Assembly (NCBI GenBank): GCA_020025035.1
Contig: JAHHSU010000048.1
Span: forward strand, 1 to 8,254
From: Thomasclavelia sp.
GTDB taxonomy: Bacteria > Bacillota_I > Bacilli_A > Erysipelotrichales > Coprobacillaceae
Length of the DNA: 8,254 bases
Direction of reading: 5' to 3'
Under the pieces are notes generated by a model that did no database searches, was not told where the DNA came from, and saw only the letters and a program-made list of their open reading frames with translations. The stretch's first letter is position 1. Each line of letters opens with the position of its first letter. A program made the translations under genes and the position numbers. This document shows positions 1-6,062 of this stretch, one piece after another.

Positions 1-15
1 TTTATCATAGAAGAC

Positions 16-46
16 CTCTGTATTGTTTAATTTACAGAGTTTTTTT
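16..46 (+). terminator. Intrinsic terminator of a gene lying left of the window
   Basis: A 7-bp perfect stem CTCTGTA (16-22) / TACAGAG (33-39) with a 10-nt loop is followed by seven T (40-46), the classic plus-strand layout. On the minus strand the stem is preceded by A and followed by GTCTTC, so it should not stop the kinase transcript efficiently. A plus-strand TAG at 8-10 could be the end of the gene it serves, but too little of that gene is present to tell. The T-run touches the stop codon of the kinase gene, so the two genes converge tightly. Confidence 0.7.
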
Positions 47-1368
47 CACAGACTCTTTTTAGTTATAGGAAATATTTTAAATACTACTCCATTATCAACA
101 TTTTCTGCAACAATTTGATAACCAAACATATCTACCACTTTTTTTACAATAGATAATCCTAATCCAAAATTACCTTGTTTTCCTTTAGTAAAAGGTTTAA
201 ATAAATCGTCTATTAAATGATCATCTATTTGTGGTCCATCGTTGTAAATAATGATTAAATCTGTATTTATCGTAATATCAATTCGACTTGAATAATATCT
301 TTTTGCATTATCTATCAAATTTTCCATTACATTACGCCAATGCTCTTCTTGACCATTAAAATAAACTTCTGGTTTTAAAATATTTAGATGAATAATGGTA
401 TTATTTAAATCTAATTGTTCTTTGATTTTTTGGATTAAATGAACCATTTCTACTTTTTCAAGTTCCATATTATCTTGTTTTAAATAATCTAAGCGATTTA
501 AATACAAAAATGATTGTACCTTATTTTCAAGTCTACTAACATTTTCTAATATGACCTCTAATGAAGCCTCTTTTGTACCATAAGGATAAATATCATCTTT
601 CATACTTTCACTATAACTTTTAATCACAGCTATTGGTGTTTTTAAATCATGAGAAATATTGTGTATTAGTTCTTCCTTTAATTGTTCTTGTTTTTCCAAT
701 TCATTTTTCATTTCAATAAGGGCGGTAGATACCTTACCAATCTCATCATTACGCTTAATAACTAGTTCACTTTTTTTACCAGTCTTTATTTTATTAATAT
801 AGTTTTCAATTTGATACAATGGTTTAATTAAGGTCCCTACCCATATAACCATAATAAAAGCTATAATAAATAATACGATATATAAAACATAAACTAATTC
901 ATTTAAAATAGACTGGATAAGTTCTTCGGAATAATCTCCATAAATAAAAGAAATTAAATATTCGTTATCTGATATCTTTTGAATTTTATAAAACATATTT
1001 TGGTTTGCATTATCTATTTGATAATAACCTTTTTCGCCACTTTGATGAATCATTTGATAAGAAAATACATTCAACATTAAACTATTTGCAACATTTGATT
1101 TTAACGGTAATATGTTTTTCCAACTAAGCTTTCCATCTGTTAATTCAGAATATATATGATAAACTTGACGATTCCCGTTATTCTCATCTGGGTTATATAA
1201 ATTATTTAAATAGGCACTTTGGCTTGAATCAATTAAATCATACATTTGTTTTGCAACAAGGTGATGCACATTACGATTAATTAATGGGGAGACAACCAAA
1301 AATACTACTAATATGATAGATACTAATAAAATAGATAATTGTTTTAATAAGCTAAATCTTTTAAACAT
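46..1368 (-). CDS. cssS: CssS-like membrane sensor histidine kinase
   Basis: Sensor kinase of 440 aa that should autophosphorylate and pass phosphate to the regulator encoded just upstream. Visible order: TM1 about 10-30, an extracytoplasmic sensor region about 31-155, TM2 about 157-181, a HAMP linker about 182-230, HisKA with the phospho-acceptor His240 in ISHDLKTP, then HATPase_c with N-box Asn350/Asn354, G1 NDGP (376-379), F-box LFKPFTKG and G2 GLGLS (402-406). All catalytic motifs are intact and the length matches Bacillus CssS (about 450 aa). The HisKA/HATPase sequence (DLKTP, Tyr-rich membrane-proximal stretch, FTKGKQGNFGLGLSIVK) and the sensor layout resemble CssS as I recall it, a sensor of secretion and misfolding stress; the actual ligand is inference. 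Its ATG overlaps the regulator's TAA (TAATG) and no strong ribosome binding site precedes it, so translation is probably coupled. No htrA-type target gene is in the window. Confidence 0.88.
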   Translation of the reverse strand: MFKRFSLLKQLSILLVSIILVVFLVVSPLINRNVHHLVAKQMYDLIDSSQSAYLNNLYNPDENNGNRQVYHIYSELTDGKLSWKNILPLKSNVANSLMLNVFSYQMIHQSGEKGYYQIDNANQNMFYKIQKISDNEYLISFIYGDYSEELIQSILNELVYVLYIVLFIIAFIMVIWVGTLIKPLYQIENYINKIKTGKKSELVIKRNDEIGKVSTALIEMKNELEKQEQLKEELIHNISHDLKTPIAVIKSYSESMKDDIYPYGTKEASLEVILENVSRLENKVQSFLYLNRLDYLKQDNMELEKVEMVHLIQKIKEQLDLNNTIIHLNILKPEVYFNGQEEHWRNVMENLIDNAKRYYSSRIDITINTDLIIIYNDGPQIDDHLIDDLFKPFTKGKQGNFGLGLSIVKKVVDMFGYQIVAENVDNGVVFKIFPITKKSL

Positions 1369-2024
1369 TAGTCTAATCGATATCCATAGCCATAAATCGT
1401 ACGAATATTAATATTTGGCATTTTCTTTCTTAATCTTCTTAACGTATCATCTACAACACGATCGCTCCCAAAATATGACTCATCCCATACCTTAAATAAA
1501 ATTTGTTCTCTAGAAATTGCAATAGATCTATTCTTTAAAAAATATAAAAGCAACTCATATTCTTTAGTCGTTAATTCAATATCATGATCTTGTTCTGATA
1601 CTTTTCGTTTATCTTCATCAATCACATAACCATCAATTCTAATAATATTAAAATCATTTTTATAAACACGCTTTAATATATTTTGAATTCTTAATACAAG
1701 CTCTTTTGTAGAAAATGGTTTTGTGATATATTCATCACATCCTTTTTCTAATCCAATAATACGATCAAATTCTTGATCTCTTGCAGACATAAAAACAATT
1801 GGCATTTCAGGTTTTACTTCTTTAATATGTTGTAATAATTCAAAGCCACTTTTTCTATCCAGCATAATATCTACAATCCATAAATGGACGTCATCTTCAC
1901 AATGTAACAATGCTTCATCATATTTGTAAAATGAATGTACTTCATATCCTTCTTTTTCTAAATATGCTTTTACTAAATCATTTAATTGTTTTTCATCATC
2001 GATAATATTAACTTTGTATTTCAT
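1368..2024 (-). CDS. cssR: CssR-like OmpR-family response regulator
   Basis: Two-component response regulator of 218 aa acting as a cytoplasmic DNA-binding protein. Receiver domain about 1-118: acidic pair Asp9/Asp10, phospho-acceptor Asp52 (WIVDIML), Ser80 and Lys102 (TKPF). OmpR/PhoB winged helix about 125-218, with the recognition segment DRVVDDTLRRLRKKMP and the typical C-terminal IYGYGYR hairpin. HLWIVDIML, the SARD-type segment, the KVW...YFGSDRVVDD stretch and the C-terminus match Bacillus CssR closely from memory, so the CssR name is reasonable though not proven. The start was set at ATG 2024 because AGAGGTGAT lies just upstream (2029-2037). An in-frame upstream Met at 2108 would add 28 residues unlike any receiver and would place that binding site inside the gene. 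It is first in a two-gene operon with the kinase. Confidence 0.9.
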   Translation of the reverse strand: MKYKVNIIDDEKQLNDLVKAYLEKEGYEVHSFYKYDEALLHCEDDVHLWIVDIMLDRKSGFELLQHIKEVKPEMPIVFMSARDQEFDRIIGLEKGCDEYITKPFSTKELVLRIQNILKRVYKNDFNIIRIDGYVIDEDKRKVSEQDHDIELTTKEYELLLYFLKNRSIAISREQILFKVWDESYFGSDRVVDDTLRRLRKKMPNINIRTIYGYGYRLD

Positions 2025-2060
2025 CCTATCACCTCTTTTACTATATTCTACAACATTTCT

Positions 2061-2088
2061 TCTTATAATTATAAGATAATTTTGTAAA
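2061..2088 (-). promoter_or_regulatory. Probable regulator-kinase promoter with a 16-bp palindrome
   Basis: A perfect 16-bp palindrome TCTTATAATTATAAGA occupies 2061-2076, 37 nt or more upstream of the response regulator start. It contains TATAAT (minus 2073-2068) and TATAAG (minus 2067-2062). A -35-like TTTACA lies at 2088-2083, but it is only 15 bp from TATAAG and 9 bp from TATAAT, so the spacing is poor. That fits either an activator-dependent promoter or a misassigned -35. The palindrome could be an operator, possibly for autoregulation; that is inference. Confidence 0.4.
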
Positions 2089-2140
2089 AATATGGGAAAG
2101 TTATGCAATAAACTCTATAAATAATATTTAATTTATTCAA

Positions 2141-2187
2141 TATAAAAATGAACACTTATATTTAATAATCCAAACATAAGTATTCAT
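2141..2187 (-). terminator. Terminator of the cdaA-cdaR operon
   Basis: Read on the minus strand, ATGAATACTTAT (2187-2176) pairs with ATAAGTGTTCAT (2159-2148). This gives a 12-bp stem with one U-G wobble and a 16-nt loop, followed by a short T-run (2148-2144). It begins 7 nt after the cdaR stop codon. The plus strand has no T-run after the stem, so the signal is directional. Confidence 0.75.
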
Positions 2188-2193
2188 CTCTAG

Positions 2194-3597
2194 TTACTCT
2201 ATTCTTACTCTTGCTTCTTCACTACTTAATAATTTAACACTAATCAAACTATCTTGTGACTTGACACTTACTTTTACATTATGATCTCCACTATCCAAAT
2301 TACTCAAATCAACAATAGCTATAATGGCATCTGGGGTAATATTAGATATTTTAGATACAGCACCAGATACCTCTACATTTACAAAACCAGTATTTTGTAA
2401 AAAGCTTACTTTTTTACCGCCATCATTTTCTATTTTAATAGGTATTTTATCCAGTTTTTTAACCATTTTCTTTTCTACTGTTACAGTAACATTAACCTTT
2501 GTTAGATTTCCTCTTATATTTGGAGGATACTCGATATTTACTCCATGAATAGTAGTTGACTCCTTAATATCACTAACATCAAGATTAGCTGTAACAAAAT
2601 TAATATCTTGTAATTCTTTTTCATCTCCGTACAATGTTACACTTGCTTCATTAAGTGTACACGATGATATTGCAAGGTATGGTTGCATTTTTCCAACTTG
2701 AGTTACATTAATAGGGACAGATTTACTAAACGATGTAACATTAACACTTACATCTACAGTATTTGGTTCAATATTTACATCTAATTCTTTTCCATCATTA
2801 TCATATGCCACAATTTTTGCATTTTGATTAAATGAACCATTAATTCCTTTAACATCAATTAAAGCATCTACATATTTAATTTTATCTAAAACAGACTTTC
2901 CTCCTGTTACGCTAACCTCTGATTTAGATAAAACTGGCTTTTCTAAAACATACTTAGCATCTTTTTTATCTTCGTTAATATATCGATATCCTAATGCAAA
3001 CACTCTAGATTCTTTAGGACTTAATGTAATACTCACTTTAGATGGAACAGCACTAGCAGTAATATTTTTTGCAATTCCTTCTACCTTTAAATCAACAGAA
3101 TGTGTTCCTTCTTCTAATCCATTTAAATCAGCATATAAATGAAATTTCTTTTGTAACATAGTAGTTTGTATACTAATTGGGTTTCCTACAAGCATAATAT
3201 TAGCTACACCTGGTTTATCTGCTACTACGTATTTATCGTTTAAATTCAACATTTCAATTTCAACATCAGAAACAACTCTTCCTGTAGTCGAGGTATCTGT
3301 AGTAGAGTTGGCACCTGTAGTCATTAGAAAAACTAAGATAGCTACAACTAAGGATAGCCATTTGGATTTTCGGCTGTCCATTAAAATCACGTCCATTACA
3401 TGATTAATTGATTGAAAAATTGAATTTAGAAGATTATAAAAACGCTGTTTCTTTCCTTCTTCTGATTTATTTAAGTTTGCCTTACTAGTATCTTTTTCCT
3501 GAATGTTTTCTTCTCGCTGTTTATTTAAAAAACTAATAAAGAAATCATATGAGGTTTTATCATTTTGCTCAGAGTTATTATTTTTATCCTTTTCCAC
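2194..3597 (-). CDS. cdaR: CdaR (YbbR-domain) regulator of diadenylate cyclase, with long N-terminal extension
   Basis: Membrane-anchored YbbR-repeat protein of 467 aa that binds and modulates the cyclase CdaA. Residues 1-50 are polar and Lys/Glu/Asn-rich and look disordered; 51-77 look amphipathic; one TM helix spans about 79-95. The rest is extracytoplasmic: four beta-rich repeats at about 107-190, 195-290, 292-375 and 380-467, as expected for YbbR domains. In typical CdaR proteins the TM helix begins near the N-terminus, so the roughly 75-residue cytoplasmic extension is unusual. The start is GTG 3597, placed directly after the cdaA stop and preceded by GAGGTGATG, which forms the last codons of cdaA, so the two genes are translationally linked. 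Internal Met codons before the TM (for example near 3396) lack a ribosome binding site. The terminator that follows closes the operon, and glmM, the usual third gene, is absent. Confidence 0.9.
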   Translation of the reverse strand: MEKDKNNNSEQNDKTSYDFFISFLNKQREENIQEKDTSKANLNKSEEGKKQRFYNLLNSIFQSINHVMDVILMDSRKSKWLSLVVAILVFLMTTGANSTTDTSTTGRVVSDVEIEMLNLNDKYVVADKPGVANIMLVGNPISIQTTMLQKKFHLYADLNGLEEGTHSVDLKVEGIAKNITASAVPSKVSITLSPKESRVFALGYRYINEDKKDAKYVLEKPVLSKSEVSVTGGKSVLDKIKYVDALIDVKGINGSFNQNAKIVAYDNDGKELDVNIEPNTVDVSVNVTSFSKSVPINVTQVGKMQPYLAISSCTLNEASVTLYGDEKELQDINFVTANLDVSDIKESTTIHGVNIEYPPNIRGNLTKVNVTVTVEKKMVKKLDKIPIKIENDGGKKVSFLQNTGFVNVEVSGAVSKISNITPDAIIAIVDLSNLDSGDHNVKVSVKSQDSLISVKLLSSEEARVRIE

Positions 3598-4401
3598 CTA
3601 CATCACCTCACATCCATCTTGCATACCAAGTTCGAAAATTAGTCTTTCCTTTAATTCTCCTAGTGGTACTTTAATTAATTCTCCTTTTTTAGTAAAAGAA
3701 ACATTACCTGATTCCTCAGATACAATAATAGTTAAAGCATCGCTGACTTCGCTTAATCCTAATGCAGCACGATGTCTTGCTCCATAAACCGGACTTAACT
3801 CTCTAGATGTTGGTTCATAAAAAGCACTCGCACATGCAACTCTATCTCCTTTAATAATCACACCGCCATCATGTAACATGGTTCCTTCATAAAAAATAGT
3901 AAGTAATAATTCATTGCTAATAATAGCATCAAGGACAGTACCACTATTAATATAATCTTGTAATGATTGTGTCCTTTCAAATGAAATTAGTGCACCAACT
4001 TTATTAATAGAACAAAAATTAACCGTTTTTACAATCTCATTAATTATTTTATTTTTTTGACTAATATCTAGTGATGAACTTGTAGACATCGTAAAGTTAG
4101 CTTTTCCTATCTTTTCTAATGCTGCCCTAATTTCAGGTTGAAAAATGACAATGATAGATACACCACCCCACATAAGAACTGTATCAACCAAATTACCAAA
4201 TATGTGTAAGTTTAGTGCACTTGCAACTAGTTTAATTATTAAAATAATTAAGATACCTTTTAAAATTTGTAATGTTCTAAGATTTTTTCGAACAACCGTA
4301 ATAATACAGTTAAATAAAATCCAAACTAATAATAAATCAATAGTAAGATTTAAAAAATATGAAATATGATGAATAGATAAAATTTGATTAATTAATTCCA
4401 T
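3598..4401 (-). CDS. cdaA: Diadenylate cyclase CdaA (c-di-AMP synthase)
   Basis: Condenses two ATP into c-di-AMP, the second messenger controlling potassium and osmolyte balance and wall homeostasis. From ATG 4401 the protein has 267 aa, close to the family's usual length of about 270. Three TM helices lie at about 17-37, 42-62 and 70-87, followed by the conserved FQPEIRAALEKIG linker (87-99) and the DAC domain (about 115-245). The nucleotide motifs are HDGG (177-180), where most family members have HDGA, and RHR (209-211); SEVSDALTIIVSEESG is also typical. ATG 4401 was chosen because it begins the hydrophobic N-terminus. The longer reading from TTG 4434 would put the AAGGAGGAAG binding site inside the gene. 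The real start lies 22 nt after GGAGG, an unusually long spacer. It is the first gene of an operon with cdaR and has its own promoter facing away from pduL. Confidence 0.93.
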   Translation of the reverse strand: MELINQILSIHHISYFLNLTIDLLLVWILFNCIITVVRKNLRTLQILKGILIILIIKLVASALNLHIFGNLVDTVLMWGGVSIIVIFQPEIRAALEKIGKANFTMSTSSSLDISQKNKIINEIVKTVNFCSINKVGALISFERTQSLQDYINSGTVLDAIISNELLLTIFYEGTMLHDGGVIIKGDRVACASAFYEPTSRELSPVYGARHRAALGLSEVSDALTIIVSEESGNVSFTKKGELIKVPLGELKERLIFELGMQDGCEVM

Positions 4402-4420
4402 ATCATTGTTAGTTTCCCAA

Positions 4421-4430
4421 CTTCCTCCTT
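4421..4430 (-). promoter_or_regulatory. cdaA ribosome binding site with unusually long spacer
   Basis: AAGGAGGAAG is a near-perfect Shine-Dalgarno site, but the only suitable in-frame ATG is 22 nt downstream. The spacer contains AGTT-GGGA-AACT (4422-4411), a 4-bp stem closed by a GNRA-type tetraloop. If folded, it would cut the effective spacing to about 10 nt. The site is visible in the sequence; the fold is inference. Confidence 0.6.
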
Positions 4431-4448
4431 TCAATTCATGTTATATAC

Positions 4449-4478
4449 AGTATATCAAATTTTTTTAGTATTTCCCAA
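4449..4478 (-). promoter_or_regulatory. Probable cdaA promoter (sigma-A type)
   Basis: On the minus strand TTGGGA (4478-4473) and TATACT (4454-4449) are separated by 18 bp, matching the -35 and -10 consensus at 4/6 and 5/6. Transcription would begin near 4442, giving a leader of about 40 nt containing the ribosome binding site. Confidence 0.5.
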
Positions 4479-4546
4479 TATTAAATCGTATTTCACAAGT
4501 ATTTATGATTATTTCTTATTATTATTAGAAAAAATTTGAATATATC

Positions 4547-4574
4547 TTGAAACTCCTTAAATTTGTAGTAAAAT
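4547..4574 (+). promoter_or_regulatory. Probable pduL promoter (sigma-A type)
   Basis: TTGAAA (4547-4552) and TAAAAT (4569-4574) are 16 bp apart, each matching consensus at 5/6. They lie immediately upstream of the AAAGGAG binding site and ATG at 4598. The promoter is divergent from the cdaA promoter, with about 70 bp between the two. Confidence 0.55.
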
Positions 4575-4597
4575 AATGTGGAAAAGGAGTGAACATA

Positions 4598-5167
4598 ATG
4601 GCAAAAGAAATTATTGTAGAAACATCAGCAAGACATGTCCATTTAAGTCAAGAAGATTTAAATATATTATTTGGTGAAGGATATGAATTAACTCATAAAA
4701 AAGATTTATCTCAACCAGGACAATTTGCATGTGAAGAAAGAATTACAGTTGTAGGTTCAAAAGGAGAATTAAAAAACGTAATTATTCTAGGTCCTACAAG
4801 AAACCAAACACAAGTAGAAGTTTCATTAACAGATGCTCGTAGTATTGGCGTAGCTGCAATGATCCGTGAATCAGGTGATTTAGATGGAACAAATGGTTGT
4901 AAACTAATTGGTCCTAAAGGTGAAATAGAACTACCTTGTGGTGTAATTGTTGCTAAAAGACATATTCATATGACACCAGAAGATGCAAATGAATTTGGTG
5001 TTAGTGATAAACAAATTGTTAGCGTAGAAGTAACAACTGATCAACGTTCATTAGTTTTTGGAGATGTTGTATGTCGTGTTAGTCCATCATATGCAACAGC
5101 TATGCATATTGATACTGACGAATCAAATGCTGCAAATGGTCCAAAAACAGGAAAAATTATTAAATAA
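4598..5167 (+). CDS. pduL: PduL-type phosphotransacylase (phosphate acyltransferase)
   Basis: Interconverts an acyl-CoA (acetyl- or propanoyl-CoA) with acyl-phosphate, the step before acetate or propionate kinase makes ATP. The 189-aa protein has two PTAC half-domains, each opening with a metal-binding His pair: ARHVHL (His13, His15) and KRHIHM (His122, His124). His170 in AMHIDTDESNAAN is a further conserved candidate ligand, and GPTRNQTQVEVS (65-76) is a family signature. The dinuclear zinc chemistry is established for this family. No N-terminal encapsulation peptide precedes the first domain and no shell or diol dehydratase genes are nearby. This is therefore probably the cytoplasmic housekeeping type that replaces Pta in some Firmicutes; that role is inference. 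ATG 4598 follows AAAGGAGTG; an in-frame GTG at 4589 lies inside that site and was not used. It is monocistronic, with its own promoter and terminator. Confidence 0.93.
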   Translation: MAKEIIVETSARHVHLSQEDLNILFGEGYELTHKKDLSQPGQFACEERITVVGSKGELKNVIILGPTRNQTQVEVSLTDARSIGVAAMIRESGDLDGTNGCKLIGPKGEIELPCGVIVAKRHIHMTPEDANEFGVSDKQIVSVEVTTDQRSLVFGDVVCRVSPSYATAMHIDTDESNAANGPKTGKIIK

Positions 5168-5176
5168 TGATTAAAT

Positions 5177-5204
5177 AAAAAACTACATTTAATGTAGTTT
5201 TTTT
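5177..5204 (+). terminator. Intrinsic terminator of pduL
   Basis: AACTACAT (5181-5188) pairs with ATGTAGTT (5192-5199) around a TTA loop. Flanking A and T tracts extend the stem to about 12 bp and supply the T-run (5198-5204). It lies 9 nt after the pduL stop codon. The A-tract opposite could let it work on the other strand too. Confidence 0.85.
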
Positions 5205-5229
5205 ATATTTATTGTACATAATCTAGTAG

Positions 5230-5258
5230 TTGTATCTATTTAAAATGATTAGTATAAT
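5230..5258 (+). promoter_or_regulatory. Probable tcdA promoter
   Basis: A perfect -10 TATAAT (5253-5258) lies 17 bp after TTGTAT (5230-5235, matching TTGACA at 3/6). It is 23 nt upstream of the ATG, with AGGAGG (5271-5276) in between. Confidence 0.55.
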
Positions 5259-5281
5259 ACAACATAGATAAGGAGGAATTT

Positions 5282-5989
5282 ATGGAGAATCAATTAATAA
5301 GAACTACAATGCTTTATGGACAAGACAACATTGATATACTGCAAAATAAATCTGTTTGTATTTTTGGTATTGGTGGCGTTGGAAGTTATGTAGCAGAATC
5401 TTTAGCAAGAATGGGGATAGGACATCTTATACTAGTAGATCATGATCAAATATCCGTATCTAATCTTAATCGCCAAATTATGGCATTACATTCTAATATT
5501 GGGATGTATAAAGTAGATGTAATGAAACAAAGAATACACGATATTAATCCAACTATACAGGTAACTTCATATAAAGAATTTTATTTACCTAATCAAAATC
5601 AAGAGTATCTATTCCATAATGTTGATTACGTTGTTGATGCAATTGATACAATTAGTGCAAAAATATCTATTATAGAATATTGTAATCAAAATAAAATTCA
5701 AGTAATTTCTTCAATGGGAACAGGAAATAAATTTAATCCTAGTAAGCTAAAAATTACAGATATATATAAAACCAGTGTATGCCCACTTGCAAAAGTAATG
5801 AGAAGAGAATTAAAAAAAAGAAATATTAAAAAATGTAAAGTAGTTTATTCTGATGAAATTCCATGTACGCCTACTATAATAGAAACAAATGAAAATGGTA
5901 AAATCACTCCTAGTAGTGGCCCATTTGTTCCAAGTAGTGCTGGTTTACTAATTGCGTATCAAGTAATCAATGATTTGCTAACAAACTAA
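5282..5989 (+). CDS. tcdA: TcdA, tRNA threonylcarbamoyladenosine dehydratase (ThiF/MoeB family)
   Basis: An E1-like enzyme that uses ATP to cyclise t6A at position 37 of ANN-decoding tRNAs into ct6A. The 235-aa protein shows the nucleotide-binding loop GIGGVGS (29-35), the acidic strand end LVDHD (51-55), the NLNRQ motif (61-65) with the family's conserved Arg64, and VVDAID (117-122). It also has the segment KTSVCPLAKVMRREL, typical of Firmicute TcdA rather than of MoeB or ThiF. It lacks the C-terminal rhodanese domain and the paired Cys-X2-Cys zinc sites of MoeB-like enzymes. Length fits Firmicute homologues (the E. coli enzyme is about 268 aa). The start ATG sits 5 nt after AGGAGG. It has its own promoter; no terminator is visible before the next gene, so some read-through into it is possible. 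Confidence 0.92.
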   Translation: MENQLIRTTMLYGQDNIDILQNKSVCIFGIGGVGSYVAESLARMGIGHLILVDHDQISVSNLNRQIMALHSNIGMYKVDVMKQRIHDINPTIQVTSYKEFYLPNQNQEYLFHNVDYVVDAIDTISAKISIIEYCNQNKIQVISSMGTGNKFNPSKLKITDIYKTSVCPLAKVMRRELKKRNIKKCKVVYSDEIPCTPTIIETNENGKITPSSGPFVPSSAGLLIAYQVINDLLTN

Positions 5990-6013
5990 TACATTAATAT
6001 ATACTTTCTTGTT

Positions 6014-6042
6014 TTGTTTTTCTTACAATGAAATGATAAAAT
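6014..6042 (+). promoter_or_regulatory. Possible promoter of the two-gene unit 6063-8127
   Basis: TTGTTT (6014-6019) and TAAAAT (6037-6042) are 17 bp apart, in the 73-nt gap after tcdA and just upstream of the GAGGTG binding site (6051-6056). The -35 match is weak, and in such T-rich sequence chance matches are common. Confidence 0.4.
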
Positions 6043-6062
6043 AAAAAAAAGAGGTGAATATA

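Noticed and set aside
2025..2108. Upstream in-frame extension of the response regulator to a Met at 2108
   Set aside because: It would place the good AGAGGTGAT site inside the gene and add residues that do not fit a receiver domain; the stretch is the promoter region.
2324..2548. Plus-strand open frame antisense to cdaR
   Set aside because: It is the shadow of a well-supported gene, with no binding site or recognisable domain.
3503..3787. Plus-strand open frame antisense to the cdaR/cdaA junction
   Set aside because: It overlaps two conserved genes on the other strand and has Ser/Phe-rich shadow composition.
4145..4369. Plus-strand open frame antisense to the cdaA membrane region
   Set aside because: It is complementary to TM-helix codons, with no binding site or promoter.
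4402..4434. TTG start at 4434 for cdaA
   Set aside because: Codons 2-4 would be the Shine-Dalgarno sequence itself, and nothing resembling a binding site precedes the TTG.
4589..4597. GTG start at 4589 for pduL
   Set aside because: The GTG lies in the ribosome binding site; ATG 4598 is correctly spaced and begins the conserved domain.
4435..4597. c-di-AMP or other riboswitch in the cdaA/pduL intergenic region
   Set aside because: The predicted leaders are only a few tens of nucleotides long, with no multi-helix structure visible.
4598..5989. Part of a bacterial microcompartment operon
   Set aside because: No shell, diol dehydratase or aldehyde dehydrogenase genes are present, and pduL is closed by its own terminator.
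6054..6062. GTG start at 6054 for the unknown protein
   Set aside because: The GTG is part of the GAGGTG binding site; ATG 6063 is the better start.
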